Translations under genes and position numbers: made by a program | Shown: piece by piece, positions 17,085 through 26,565 of the stretch | Position numbering within the stretch: position 1 is the stretch's first letter | Layout of the letters: each line of letters opens with the position of its first letter | Notes under the pieces: model-generated | The model's database searches: none | What the model was told of the DNA's origin: nothing | The model's input: only the letters and a program-made list of their open reading frames with translations | Assembly: GCA_902569725.1 (NCBI GenBank) | Contig: CACFVG010000002.1 | Location: 1-64,000, forward strand | DNA from: an uncultured Pelagibacteraceae bacterium | Lineage (GTDB): Bacteria > Pseudomonadota > Alphaproteobacteria > Pelagibacterales > Pelagibacteraceae | DNA: 64,000 bases | Reading direction: 5' to 3'

Positions 17085-17699
17085 TTAATATTGCTGAGTT
17101 ATTGCGATTATTATTGCAATTATAATTAAAACACACGCTGAAATTGTGTTTATAGTTTTTGGATTTGCTTTTAACCAAACAAATAGTTTTTTTGCAAGAA
17201 TTGCATACGTAACTAGAGATAAAAAATCTAATAAAACATAAGTTGTAATTAAAATTAAGAATTGAACAATATAATTTGAGTTAAAGTCAATAAACTGTGG
17301 AAAAATAAATGGAAAAAACATCCAAGCTTTCGGACTTGTTCCGGCAACTACAAAGCCATCTTTAAAAAAAGAAATAAAACTTTTTTCCAAAATTTCATTT
17401 GAATTTATATTTTTTGGTTTGGAGTTATAAATATCGTATGCAAGATAACTTATATAAACTACCCCAATCCATTTAAAAGTAGTCAAGAACAATGGATGAT
17501 CTGAAATGAAAGATCCAATAACAAATATAACCAGAGTTGCTTGAAAAATATTTGCTGTAACATCCCCAAGAGCAGTCCATATGCATTTTTTAACTCCATA
17601 GTTCATAGAGTATGAAATAATTACAATTCTAGGAGTCCCTGGAGTAATGAATAGAAAAAGTACTATTTGTAAAAATAAAAAATATTCAAGGGGAAGCAT
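17085..17699 (-). CDS. LysE/RhtB-family amino-acid exporter
   Basis: A 204-residue inner-membrane protein with about six hydrophobic segments. LysE/RhtB features are the N-terminal TPGTPRIVIISYSMNYG (normally TPGP), the GDVTANIFQ segment and AGTSPKAWMFFPFIFPQF in the middle. The family exports basic or neutral amino acids. An inverted repeat lies in its leader, ending 7 bases before the start codon, which could regulate translation or transcription. Read-through into the cassette-2 binding protein, 101 bases downstream, is possible. Confidence 0.85.
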   Translation of the reverse strand: MLPLEYFLFLQIVLFLFITPGTPRIVIISYSMNYGVKKCIWTALGDVTANIFQATLVIFVIGSFISDHPLFLTTFKWIGVVYISYLAYDIYNSKPKNINSNEILEKSFISFFKDGFVVAGTSPKAWMFFPFIFPQFIDFNSNYIVQFLILITTYVLLDFLSLVTYAILAKKLFVWLKANPKTINTISACVLIIIAIIIAITQQY

Positions 17700-17705
17700 T
17701 TTTTG

Positions 17706-17752
17706 GATAGTCCTAAAAAACCGGGAGCTAAAGATGGCTAGATAGGACTATC
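17706..17752 (-). promoter_or_regulatory. Inverted repeat in the LysE leader (candidate operator or RNA switch)
   Basis: Two perfect 10-base arms, GATAGTCCTA and TAGGACTATC, flank a 27-base interior. On the minus strand the second arm ends 6-7 bases before the LysE ATG, so an RNA hairpin would cover the ribosome-binding region. The interior contains complementary short words (AGC/GCT). No T run follows, so it is not an ordinary terminator. It also lies upstream of the divergent DUF2805 gene, so a DNA operator serving both is equally possible. Confidence 0.5.
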
Positions 17753-17819
17753 TCAAGTGAATATACCACACCCTATTAAAATTGCATTAGGCATTTTTTT
17801 AATATTTATTAAAAAAACT

Positions 17820-18113
17820 ATGAAAAAAAGTCACAGGCCAGTTACTAGAGTAAAAAATCCTGAACCAAAAACAAATAGTCCAGATTGGGTTATCTGGGCA
17901 GCCTGGGCTGATAGGATAACTTTTGAGGATATAAAAATAAAGACTGGAAAATCAGAATCAGAAGTTATCAAAATAATGAGAAAATCTTTAAAAACATCTT
18001 CTTTCAAGTTATGGAGAAAAAGAGCTAAAAATCAAAGTATAAAACATAGAAAAAAGTTTGAATTATCAAGAAAAGAAATAAGAAGAAAATTAAAAAAAAA
18101 TGACTATATATAA
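17820..18113 (+). CDS. DUF2805 / TIGR03643 family protein
   Basis: A small basic protein. The core SPDWVIWAAWADRITFEDI, then GKSESEVIKIMRKSLKTSSF and LWRKRAKNQSIKHRKKF, matches the TIGR03643 family of unknown function. It looks like a helix-turn-helix-like domain with a basic tail. The ORF track begins at a GTG (17757), adding a hydrophobic stretch atypical for the family; I prefer the ATG at 17820 (97 aa), though no clear ribosome site marks either. It ends 3 bases before grxC and is co-transcribed with it. Confidence 0.72.
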   Translation: MKKSHRPVTRVKNPEPKTNSPDWVIWAAWADRITFEDIKIKTGKSESEVIKIMRKSLKTSSFKLWRKRAKNQSIKHRKKFELSRKEIRRKLKKNDYI

Positions 18114-18116
18114 ACT

Positions 18117-18371
18117 ATGAAAAATATAACGATGTACACAGGTCCATTATGTAATTTCTGTGATGCTGCAAAAAGATTATTTGCAAGAAATAATCTTTCT
18201 TACAAAGAAATAGATATCTCAACAAAAGATGGTTTGAGAGATGAAATGATTAAAAAAGCCAATGGAAAAAGAACAATTCCTCAAATATTTTTTGATGATC
18301 ATCACGTAGGTGGTTATGTAGAGTTAAGAGAATTAGAAAAAACTGGAGAATTAAATAATATTCTTAAATAA
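18117..18371 (+). CDS. grxC: Glutaredoxin
   Basis: An 84-residue class I glutaredoxin that reduces protein disulphides or glutathionylated cysteines with glutathione. The active site is CNFC near residue 12, replacing the common CPYC. The TIPQIFFDDHHVGG segment holds the cis-Pro and glutathione-binding residues. It lies behind the DUF2805 gene, and its stop directly abuts the stop of convergent msrB. The CNFC motif keeps both cysteines, so dithiol activity is expected. Confidence 0.9.
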   Translation: MKNITMYTGPLCNFCDAAKRLFARNNLSYKEIDISTKDGLRDEMIKKANGKRTIPQIFFDDHHVGGYVELRELEKTGELNNILK

Positions 18372-18743
18372 TTAAGTTTTTTTTTTAAAAACTAAACAAA
18401 CGCCATTATTGCAGTATCTTTTGCCGGTTGGATCAGGACCATCATCAAATATGTGCCCATGGTGTCCACCACAATTCTTACAATGATATTCAGTTCTAGC
18501 ATAACCTAGTAAGTGATCTGTTTTTGTTTCAAATACATCTGGTAAACTTTTATAAAATGATGGCCAACCTGATCCACTCTCATATTTTGTAATTGAATCA
18601 AATAATTTTATTCCACAGTTAGCACAATGATAGCTTCCTTCTCTTTTTTCATTATTTAATTCACTAGAACCTGGTCGCTCTGTTGCCTCCTCAAATAAAA
18701 TTAATTTTTGCTCGTCTGTTAAATTTGGATTATTTTTTTTCAT
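18372..18743 (-). CDS. msrB: Peptide-methionine (R)-S-oxide reductase
   Basis: A 123-residue cytoplasmic MsrB that repairs the R epimer of methionine sulphoxide. Zinc-binding CxxC pairs are at about 40/43 and 88/91, the family signature SGSGWPSF is at about 56-63, and the catalytic Cys is at about 111 in GKRYCNNG. It is last in a minus-strand run beginning with the DadA-like gene, and lies tail to tail with glutaredoxin. Confidence 0.95.
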   Translation of the reverse strand: MKKNNPNLTDEQKLILFEEATERPGSSELNNEKREGSYHCANCGIKLFDSITKYESGSGWPSFYKSLPDVFETKTDHLLGYARTEYHCKNCGGHHGHIFDDGPDPTGKRYCNNGVCLVFKKKT

Positions 18744-18745
18744 AA

Positions 18746-19696
18746 TTATTCAATTATCCTTTTTGGTTTACCAGATACGCAAGCTTCTAAATTTTCAATC
18801 ATTTGATTATAAAATATAGAATAATTTTCAGCAGTTACGTATCCAATATGAGGAAGTAATAATGCATTAGGAATAAATCTTAATTTATGATCTGATGGCA
18901 ATGGCTCTTTTTCATAAACATCTATCCCAGCACCTGCAATAACATTTGTAGATAAAGCAATGATTAAATCATCTTCATTAACTATTGGTCCTCTTGAAGT
19001 ATTAATTAAGAAGGAGCTTTTTTTCATCTTATCAAATTCCTTAAGTGTAAAGCAGTTTTTATATCTTTCTCCTCCCTGGACATGAATTGAAATAAAATCT
19101 GCATTTTGAATTAAATCTTCTTTACTTGAAGGCAAAACATCAAGTTCTTTACATTTATCCAAAATTAGATTTTCACTCCAAGCCATAACTTGCATACCAA
19201 AAGCTTTTCCTATTTTTGCTACTTGCGAGCCTACTTTTCCAAGTCCAACTAATCCTAAAATTTTACCTTTTAATTCGACCCCTACTGTTGTTTGCCAATA
19301 TCCTTGATACATATTGTCAATTTCTGGTTTAATATTTCTTGCTAGACCTAATATTAAAGCCCAAGTTAGTTCACAAGTTGGGTTTGTGTTTATTTCAGTT
19401 CCACTTACAATTATTTTTCTTTTTTTTGCAGCATCTAAATTGACTGCTTTGTTTCTCATTCCACTAGTAATAATAAATTTCAGTTTTTTTAAATTAGAAA
19501 TAAGATTTTCTGTAATTTTGGTTCTTTCTCTCATTATTAATAATGCTTCAAAATCACTTAACTGTTCTATTGCGTCATTTTCATCAATAAAAGGCTCACT
19601 AAATACTTTTATTTCATATTTTCCTGATAATTTTTTTAAATCAACAAACTCTTGAGAAACATTTTGATAATCATCTAAAATTGCAACTTTAATCAT
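18746..19696 (-). CDS. D-isomer-specific 2-hydroxyacid dehydrogenase
   Basis: A 316-residue NAD(P)-dependent dehydrogenase interconverting a 2-hydroxyacid and a 2-oxoacid. The Rossmann motif is GLVGLGKVGSQVAK at about 146, substrate Arg lies in NTSRGPIVNE at about 233, Glu in YEKEPLP, and the catalytic His in LLPHIGYVT at about 283. It overlaps the upstream beta-propeller gene by 8 bases. Substrate may be glycerate, glyoxylate, phosphoglycerate or another; sequence alone does not decide. Confidence 0.9.
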   Translation of the reverse strand: MIKVAILDDYQNVSQEFVDLKKLSGKYEIKVFSEPFIDENDAIEQLSDFEALLIMRERTKITENLISNLKKLKFIITSGMRNKAVNLDAAKKRKIIVSGTEINTNPTCELTWALILGLARNIKPEIDNMYQGYWQTTVGVELKGKILGLVGLGKVGSQVAKIGKAFGMQVMAWSENLILDKCKELDVLPSSKEDLIQNADFISIHVQGGERYKNCFTLKEFDKMKKSSFLINTSRGPIVNEDDLIIALSTNVIAGAGIDVYEKEPLPSDHKLRFIPNALLLPHIGYVTAENYSIFYNQMIENLEACVSGKPKRIIE

Positions 19697-20759
19697 TTAT
19701 TTTTTCCATAAGCCATAAAGCATCTTGGGTTAAAAAATATATCTTACCAGTTATAGGGTGAATCTGTATATCTCTAATCCTGCCAATTTTTTTTTTAAAA
19801 ATTATATTTTCTTCAACACTGTTCAAATTAGAAAAATCTAAAGTTCTAAGAGACATATCTTTCAATGATGTAATTAAAGCTAATCCTTTCCATTCCTTAA
19901 ATTCATTTCCTTTGTAAATAGTTATAGCGCTTGTTGCAATTGATGGCACCCAATATTGAATTGCTTTCGTAAAACCTGGTTTCCATTTTGGGCCTATTTT
20001 AGTGCCACTATAATTTGTTCCTCCCCAACCTAAAATTTTCCATCCATAATTCTCACCTTTTTTTATTTCACCAAACCAATCACCACCTTTAGCCCCATGA
20101 TTGCTCGCATATATTTTTCCATCGTATGGCGATAATGTAAGACCTTGAGGATTTCTAACCCCTATTTGGTAAATTTCTGGTAGCCATTTTTTTTTATTTA
20201 TAAATTTTGGATTATCTTTGGGAATACTACCATCTAAATAGATTCTAATTATACTTCCTGGGTGTTTACTTGGATCTTGTGCAATCATACCTTCTCCTCT
20301 TTCACCAGCTGAAGCGTATAAATAATTATCTTTGATTACTAATCTTGATCCAAAGTGATACCCAGAATCAATAGGTGGATTAGCTTGAAAAATATTTTTA
20401 AAAGATAATTTTTTTCTATTAAAATTAGCTTTAGCAATAGATGTACTTGTTTTCCAATCGCCACGATCCTCCGAATACGATATCCACAAATTATTTTCTT
20501 TATAAATGATATCTAAAAGACCACCTTGTCCATGATCTTTAAAATTAAGATTATGTACTAATTCAGAAATCTCTCCTGAATTTACATTAATTATTTTTAT
20601 TTTACCTTTTTTTTCAGTAATTATGATTTCATTCTCATTTATAAAAGAAGATCCCCAGGGTTTAGTTAGGTTAACGATTTTTTTAAATTTAAATTCCTCT
20701 GCTTGTAATATTGATGAAAAAAAAAGTAATATGATAATTGCCAGTATATTTTTAGACAT
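19689..20759 (-). CDS. PQQ-type sugar dehydrogenase family beta-propeller protein (YliI-like)
   Basis: A 356-residue secreted protein with a signal peptide (cleavage near LQAEEF). It has the six-bladed propeller of soluble aldose sugar dehydrogenases: GQGGLLDI, HFGSRLV, GVRNPQGLTLSP and NHGAKGGDWFGEI carry the residues that line the cofactor site in YliI-type enzymes. True members oxidise sugars in the periplasm with PQQ; cofactor use here is unproven and no PQQ biosynthesis gene is in the window. A divergent paralogue lies at 39770-41008. Confidence 0.83.
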   Translation of the reverse strand: MSKNILAIIILLFFSSILQAEEFKFKKIVNLTKPWGSSFINENEIIITEKKGKIKIINVNSGEISELVHNLNFKDHGQGGLLDIIYKENNLWISYSEDRGDWKTSTSIAKANFNRKKLSFKNIFQANPPIDSGYHFGSRLVIKDNYLYASAGERGEGMIAQDPSKHPGSIIRIYLDGSIPKDNPKFINKKKWLPEIYQIGVRNPQGLTLSPYDGKIYASNHGAKGGDWFGEIKKGENYGWKILGWGGTNYSGTKIGPKWKPGFTKAIQYWVPSIATSAITIYKGNEFKEWKGLALITSLKDMSLRTLDFSNLNSVEENIIFKKKIGRIRDIQIHPITGKIYFLTQDALWLMEKIND

Positions 20760-21650
20760 TTATTTTTTTTTATTTGAAAGTGTTATACCTGCAATAATAA
20801 ATATTGCGCCCCAAATATGGTAGATCATAAATTTTTCATCAAAAATTATCATTGCCATTATTGCGCCCATAATTGGCATCAAATGAAGAAAAATCCCCGC
20901 CCTGTTTGCTCCAATAATTGAAATTCCTTTTATCCAAAAAAAGAATGCAGCTAATCCTGGAAAAATAACCACATATGCTAAAATTAAATAAAATGGTTTT
21001 CCTAAAATAACCTGATTACCCATATTCATTTCAATAATGTAAATTGGTATTAGGAAAACTAATCCGCAAATAATTACAACTTCTAATAAAGACATCTGAG
21101 AAATTTTATATTTTTTACTTTTTAAAAGTGCTGAATAAATTGCCCAAGAAAACATAGCGATAACCATTGATAAGTCTCCTTTATTAAAATTTAAATTTTT
21201 AATTAAATTTAAATCAGCCTTTGTAATAATAAATATTACTCCTGTTAAAGATAAGATAACTCCAATAATTTGAAAGATGTTTGTTTTTTCAATTTTTAAG
21301 ATTGAAGAAATAAAAATTATCCATACGGGAATAGTTGAAATCATTAAAATTCCACTAATGACCTGAGTGTAATAAAGTGAATAATAAACAATAGAATTAA
21401 ATATCGTAATGCTAGTTATTCCCAATATTATAAAAAAACCTAGATTGTTTAAAACATATTTTTTATTATTTATTATTTCTTTGTATGTAAATGGAAGTAG
21501 TATTAGTCCCGCAAAAAACCATCTATAAAAGTTTAGAGAAAATGGTGGTATTTGAAACATACTTGCAGCTTTACCAACAATGAAATTTCCTGACCAAAAT
21601 ATAGTGGTTAATATTAAAATTAAATAGGCTAATTTGTTGTTGTTTTTCAC
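20760..21650 (-). CDS. EamA/DMT-family transporter
   Basis: A 296-residue membrane protein with about ten helices and two EamA repeats (first TTIFWSGNFIVGKAA, second MFSWAIYSALLKSK). The frame starts at GTG; the next in-frame ATG would cut into the first repeat, so GTG is kept. It directly abuts the propeller gene downstream and starts 3 bases after the DadA-like stop. Distinct from the EamA protein at 3415; specificity unknown. Confidence 0.88.
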   Translation of the reverse strand: MKNNNKLAYLILILTTIFWSGNFIVGKAASMFQIPPFSLNFYRWFFAGLILLPFTYKEIINNKKYVLNNLGFFIILGITSITIFNSIVYYSLYYTQVISGILMISTIPVWIIFISSILKIEKTNIFQIIGVILSLTGVIFIITKADLNLIKNLNFNKGDLSMVIAMFSWAIYSALLKSKKYKISQMSLLEVVIICGLVFLIPIYIIEMNMGNQVILGKPFYLILAYVVIFPGLAAFFFWIKGISIIGANRAGIFLHLMPIMGAIMAMIIFDEKFMIYHIWGAIFIIAGITLSNKKK

Positions 21651-21653
21651 GAA

Positions 21654-22898
21654 TTAAGAAAACCTTAAGGAACTGTATGGTTTTAAATCTAAATTAGTAT
21701 TCTCATTTGAAATCATTTTAGAAATTATCTTCCCTGATATAGCGGCTAAAGTCCATCCTAAATGATGATGACCAAAAGAATAATAAACATTATTATAATT
21801 TTTAGAAGGACCTATTACAGGCAGATAATCTGGCAATGTTGGTCTAAATCCTAACCACTCATCATCATGATTATCTGGTAGACCGTCTAATAAAAATTTA
21901 GCATTATCGACTAAATTTTTTATTCTAGATTTTGAAAGTGGATTATTCAAACCACCAAATTCGACAGTTCCAACGACTCTTAGACCTTGTTCCATAGGAG
22001 TCATGCCAAAGCCTCTGTTCTGAAAAACAACAGGACGTGAAATCAAATTATCAAAACCTTTAAAATGAATATGGTAGCCTCTTTCAGTGTCTAATGGAAT
22101 ATTTTCATATAAATTGTCTGTTAATTTTTTTGAAAATGCTCCACAACAAATAACTAATTTGTCAAAAATAAATCTTTGAGCTTCTGATCTTACGATAGGA
22201 TTATATTCATCAAAGTCTACTTTTTGAATATTTAATTTTAAAAACTTTCCTCCTTTTTTAACAAAATTTTCAAATAATTTTACCCAAATTCTTCCTGGAT
22301 TTCTTGCGTGTCTTGCCTTTTTATAAAAAACTCCCGCATGATAAATATTTTTAATATTAGGTTCTAAATCATGAATTTCTTTTTTGCTTAGCAGTTGTTG
22401 TTCAGCTCCTATTTCATTTCTTATATTAATCTCTAATTCTCTACTTTTAAGATTTTGATCATTCCAGATATACATAATGCCTTTATTCTCTACCAAACCG
22501 GATAAATCAATTTCCTCAAATAATTCATCGTATGCAGGTAAAGCTAAGTCTAATATCTGATGCATATATTTTGCCGTATGCATCATATTTTTTTTACTAC
22601 AATTTTTTATAAATTTTAAAAACCATGGAAGCATTTTTGGAACATAGTTCCATTTTAGTGCCAAAGGTCCAGTAGAGCTTAAAAGCATAGCAGGAACATC
22701 GGTTAAAATATCTGGTCTATTTACCGGTACAGAAGCATAAGGTGAAAAATGTCCAGCATTACCATATGAGGTTGCTTGGCTTCCTGGCTCCTCCCTATCA
22801 AATAAGGTAACTTGAAATCCTTTTTTCTGCAAAAAAAGAGCATTGCATACACCTTGAATTCCAGCACCTACAATTCCAACTTTTAATTTATTTGTCAT
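21654..22898 (-). CDS. DadA-like FAD-dependent D-amino-acid dehydrogenase
   Basis: A 414-residue flavoprotein oxidase/dehydrogenase of the DAO family. The FAD-binding GAGIQGVCNA motif is near the N-terminus, followed by VTLFDREEPGSQATSYGNAG. The C-terminal FRPTLPDYLPVIG and HHHLGWTLAAISGK segments parallel the DadA signature around its substrate and flavin site. It likely deaminates D-amino acids or related amines at the inner membrane. First gene of a tight minus-strand run of DadA-like, EamA, propeller, dehydrogenase and MsrB genes. Confidence 0.86.
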   Translation of the reverse strand: MTNKLKVGIVGAGIQGVCNALFLQKKGFQVTLFDREEPGSQATSYGNAGHFSPYASVPVNRPDILTDVPAMLLSSTGPLALKWNYVPKMLPWFLKFIKNCSKKNMMHTAKYMHQILDLALPAYDELFEEIDLSGLVENKGIMYIWNDQNLKSRELEINIRNEIGAEQQLLSKKEIHDLEPNIKNIYHAGVFYKKARHARNPGRIWVKLFENFVKKGGKFLKLNIQKVDFDEYNPIVRSEAQRFIFDKLVICCGAFSKKLTDNLYENIPLDTERGYHIHFKGFDNLISRPVVFQNRGFGMTPMEQGLRVVGTVEFGGLNNPLSKSRIKNLVDNAKFLLDGLPDNHDDEWLGFRPTLPDYLPVIGPSKNYNNVYYSFGHHHLGWTLAAISGKIISKMISNENTNLDLKPYSSLRFS

Positions 22899-22955
22899 AA
22901 TTTGTATAATACATATTTATTTGAAATAATTTAAAGTGACAAATTATACTTATAT

Positions 22956-24080
22956 TTATGATATCAATTGTCTGCTATAGATTTTAGTACTCATAACTAT
23001 TCCTAGCCCTATCATTGTTGCTAACATTGATGAACCACCATAAGACATAATTGGCAAAGGAGATCCAACTATAGGTAGTAAACCTAGAACCATTGCCATA
23101 TTTACAGTTATATAAACAAATATTGCAGAACCAAAACCAAAACAAAAAAATTTACCAAAAAAATTTCTTGATAAAGATCCAATTCTCAAAATTCTAAATA
23201 TTAAAATTGCATATAAAATAAGTAATAAAATTGACCCTATAAAACCGAATTCTTCAGAAAAAAGAGTGAATATAAAATCTGTGTGTTTTTCAGGTAAAAA
23301 TTCTAAATATCCTTGAGTTCCTTTTAAAAAACCTTTGCCAGTAAGGCCTCCAGATCCAACAGCAATTTTTGATTGTATAATTTGATAACCAGCGCCTAAT
23401 GGGTCTTTATCAGGGTCAAAAAAAGTTAGAATTCTTAATTTTTGATATGGTTTTAAAAAAGAAATTACAAATGGTGCTGAAATAATAAAAACTAAAGATG
23501 AATAGAAAAAATATTTAATATTTACACCCGCTAACCACAAAACAATTATACCACTCAATGCAATTAATATTGATGTTCCAAGATCAGGCTGAGTTATCAC
23601 AAGTGCAATTGGCACGAACAGAATTAGTATTGGTATAATTATATTTCTTAATCTGTTTACATGCGCAATTTGAACTCTATGATAATACTTTGCAAAACAA
23701 ATAATAATTGCTATTTTCATTAGTTCAGATGGTTGTAGATTTATAAAATATAAATCAATCCATCTTTGAGATCCTTGGGCAGTTATACCAAATAAAGATG
23801 CCCATACTAAAAGTCCTAATACTATTATGTAAAATAAATAACCTAAAGTATGCCATGTTTTAATATTTATAAATGATATAAAAATCATCATAGTAAAAAA
23901 AACTACAAACCTTATTATATGACTTTCAGAATGATACCTTAGCTCACCTCCATCTGTTGAGTACATCGCAAATGAACTAATTATTCCTATAATTAAAATA
24001 GTAATCAGCATTATATAATCTAAAGATCTTAACTTTTGAAAAAAAGTTGATTTATCGGATAAGGAGCTTTGAATAAACAT
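22956..24080 (-). CDS. rodA: Rod-shape peptidoglycan polymerase RodA
   Basis: A 374-residue SEDS-family membrane glycosyltransferase polymerising lipid II during elongation. Visible SEDS segments are LITQPDLGTSILIALSG, KGTQGYLEFLPEKHTDFIF with the conserved catalytic-region Asp, and LPIVGSPLPIMSYGGSSM at the C-terminus. It shares its first base with the end of mrdA, its partner PBP2. Last gene of the mre set. Confidence 0.96.
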   Translation of the reverse strand: MFIQSSLSDKSTFFQKLRSLDYIMLITILIIGIISSFAMYSTDGGELRYHSESHIIRFVVFFTMMIFISFINIKTWHTLGYLFYIIVLGLLVWASLFGITAQGSQRWIDLYFINLQPSELMKIAIIICFAKYYHRVQIAHVNRLRNIIIPILILFVPIALVITQPDLGTSILIALSGIIVLWLAGVNIKYFFYSSLVFIISAPFVISFLKPYQKLRILTFFDPDKDPLGAGYQIIQSKIAVGSGGLTGKGFLKGTQGYLEFLPEKHTDFIFTLFSEEFGFIGSILLLILYAILIFRILRIGSLSRNFFGKFFCFGFGSAIFVYITVNMAMVLGLLPIVGSPLPIMSYGGSSMLATMIGLGIVMSTKIYSRQLIS

Positions 24081-26053
24081 TATATATCAGTAGTAGTTAA
24101 ATTTTTTTTTTTTTCTCTTAATTCGTGTCTATCAATAACAAATTTAAATAATTTTTTTGCAATAGGTGCTGCTGTAGAACTTCCAGATCCTCCATGTTCG
24201 ACTAAAATACTAACAGCGTATCTTGGATTTTTATATGGGCCAAAAGCTACGTACCATGCGTGATCTCTTTCTTTATAGGGAATTTGGTTTGTCTTTAAAT
24301 CAAGCTCTCTTTCTGCTTCAGTAATTCTTTTTACTTGGGCTGTTCCAGTTTTTCCTGCAAACTGGTATTTTGGATCTTCAATTCTAGAAGAAAAAGAAGT
24401 TCCATAAATTTCATTTGTAGATCTAAACATCGCATCTAAAACAAATTTTACATTTTCCTTATTTCTATATAATGCGTCATAAGTTTTTTCATCTTTTTTA
24501 AATAATTTTTCTGTTGCTGATAGTAGGTTTGAGTCTTCTGATTTATTTTCTTCAGCTAGTTTCATTTTTTGTTTTATAGTTTCAACATTTTCTTGATTGT
24601 TTTCATAAATTATTTTTGGATAAATCTTGTGACCACCATTTGCAAGTTGAGCTGTCATTAAACATAATTGCAAAGGCGTTGTTTGAATATAGCCTTGTCC
24701 AATACCATTTATTAAAGTTTCTCCTAAATACCAATTTTGACCAATAGCATCCTTTTTCCATTTTGTTGAAGGAACGACTCCTTTTTTTTCATTAAAATAT
24801 TTACCTAAAACAACATTTCCTAAGCCAAATTTTTTTGCTGTTTCATTTAATCTATCTACACCTAGAAGTCTCGCTGCTTCATAAAAATAAGTATCGCAAG
24901 ATTGTTTAATTGCATTTTGAAGTGACATATATCCATGTCCTTGTTTTTTCCAACAATGGTACTTCATGCCATACAATTCTAAAGGATGTTTATGACCTCT
25001 ACAGTTAACTTTTAAGTTTGTTGTAATAACATCATTTTCTAGAGCAGAAAGTGCTACAATAGGTTTTATTGTTGAGCCTGGAGAATATAAACCAGAAACA
25101 GTTTTATTTAATAAGGGTTTTAATGGATCTTTTGTGATTTCTTTCCACTTATTTTTTTCTATTCCATATAAAAATAAATTTGGATCAAAAGATGGTGAGG
25201 AGTTCATAGCAATTATTTCTCCAGTGTAAATATCCATAACAGAAATTGATCCAGCCCTATTATCTAAAAGTTCTTGAGTATATTTTTGAATTTCTGTATC
25301 AATTGTAAGTTTTATTGTTTTTCCCTGTTCTCCTTCTTTAAAATCTATTTGGTTAATCCTTTTTCCATAAGCATTCACTTCAAATCTTTGAACTCCATTT
25401 GTTCCTATTAATTCTTTTTCTAATGCCTTTTCTAATCCTATTTTACCAACTCTTAGTCCTGGTACATTTCTTTCCTTAATTGTTTCATTGCTTACTAAAT
25501 CCTCAACACTTGCTTCTGAAACATATCCCAAAACATGTGTATAAGTATCATTATACGGATAGTTTCTGCCAACTGTTAAAACAGGTCTTGCTCCAGATAG
25601 TTCATGAAGATAAAAATTTATTTTAGAAAATTCATCCCATGTCAAATTTTCAGATACAATTAATGTTTCCCATGGTTTTTGTTTATTTTTTTTTTTAATT
25701 AATTCTTGTAAATGACTATCGCTTAGATTTAAAATATCTTTTAATCTAACAATTAAAGTTTTAAAATCTTCTACTTGTTCTGGTACTACGTGCAATTGAT
25801 AAACGGTAAGATTTTTTGCTATTCTATTACCGAAAAAATCTACAAATTCTCCCCTTACAGGTGGAAGTCTAGCTTCTCTTAATCTATTTTTATCTGATAA
25901 GGTTAAATATTTTTTATTTTCATTGATTTGAAGAGAAAATAACCTTCCAACTATTCCAAAGAATACAACGGCTTTTGCAGCTGCAAATATAAACATTCTC
26001 CTGTTAATAGTATTTGATTTTTTAAAGCCTGAATCTTCTCCACTACTAATCAT
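24080..26053 (-). CDS. mrdA: Penicillin-binding protein 2 (peptidoglycan transpeptidase)
   Basis: A 657-residue class B PBP that cross-links peptidoglycan during cell elongation. A membrane anchor lies near residues 20-40 and the dimerisation domain follows. The transpeptidase motifs are SPGSTIKP (SxxK, about residue 329), SCD at about 387 and GKTGTAQV (KTG, about 572). About 60 residues of charged sequence between the second and third motifs (EENKSEDSN and on) form an insert common in alphaproteobacterial PBP2. It overlaps mreD by 4 bases. Confidence 0.96.
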   Translation of the reverse strand: MISSGEDSGFKKSNTINRRMFIFAAAKAVVFFGIVGRLFSLQINENKKYLTLSDKNRLREARLPPVRGEFVDFFGNRIAKNLTVYQLHVVPEQVEDFKTLIVRLKDILNLSDSHLQELIKKKNKQKPWETLIVSENLTWDEFSKINFYLHELSGARPVLTVGRNYPYNDTYTHVLGYVSEASVEDLVSNETIKERNVPGLRVGKIGLEKALEKELIGTNGVQRFEVNAYGKRINQIDFKEGEQGKTIKLTIDTEIQKYTQELLDNRAGSISVMDIYTGEIIAMNSSPSFDPNLFLYGIEKNKWKEITKDPLKPLLNKTVSGLYSPGSTIKPIVALSALENDVITTNLKVNCRGHKHPLELYGMKYHCWKKQGHGYMSLQNAIKQSCDTYFYEAARLLGVDRLNETAKKFGLGNVVLGKYFNEKKGVVPSTKWKKDAIGQNWYLGETLINGIGQGYIQTTPLQLCLMTAQLANGGHKIYPKIIYENNQENVETIKQKMKLAEENKSEDSNLLSATEKLFKKDEKTYDALYRNKENVKFVLDAMFRSTNEIYGTSFSSRIEDPKYQFAGKTGTAQVKRITEAERELDLKTNQIPYKERDHAWYVAFGPYKNPRYAVSILVEHGGSGSSTAAPIAKKLFKFVIDRHELREKKKNLTTTDI

Positions 26054-26565
26054 ACCTTAATCCTTAAAAGAATTTTACGATAAATATCAAAAATATATGC
26101 AAAAATATAATATAGAAGAAATGTAAATATTATATTCCCTAATATTTCATAATAATTAATCTCTATTGAAAAAAATAATACTAGTAAAAAATAATTTATT
26201 GAATTTGCAAACAAAATTGTAAATAAAAAATATAACCAATCTTTTGTTAAACTTGGTCTTAAAGTAATATTTCTTAGATAAGCAGCAAATCCACAAATAA
26301 TTAAGTACGTTAAACTACTAATTCCTATTGGAAAACCCAATACTGCATCATTAAACATTCCTGCAATAAAAATAAAACCATAACCAAGTGTTTCTATTCT
26401 TTTTAAACTCCAATAAAAAATTAGTATAAAAGGAAAATTAAATGAAAAATATTGATAGTTTAAATAATTAAAATCAAACTCATTAAATACAGATATAAAT
26501 AAAAGTAAAAGAGGCAGATATAAAAGAAATGTATTTCCAATAGTATTTTTGAATTTTGAACTCAT
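26050..26565 (-). CDS. mreD: Rod-shape-determining membrane protein MreD
   Basis: A 171-residue, highly hydrophobic protein with about five membrane segments. Sequence conservation in MreD is low, so the call rests on length, topology, the GMFNDAVLGFPIG segment (typical MreD D-x-x-x-G-x-P-x-G pattern) and position between mreC and mrdA. It links MreC and MreB in the elongasome. Confidence 0.9.
   Translation of the reverse strand: MSSKFKNTIGNTFLLYLPLLLLFISVFNEFDFNYLNYQYFSFNFPFILIFYWSLKRIETLGYGFIFIAGMFNDAVLGFPIGISSLTYLIICGFAAYLRNITLRPSLTKDWLYFLFTILFANSINYFLLVLFFSIEINYYEILGNIIFTFLLYYIFAYIFDIYRKILLRIKV

Noticed and set aside
17757-17819. GTG-started N-terminal extension of the DUF2805 protein
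   Set aside because: It adds a hydrophobic stretch not typical of the family and begins next to the inverted repeat; the ATG at 17820 fits family length better. Not fully excluded.
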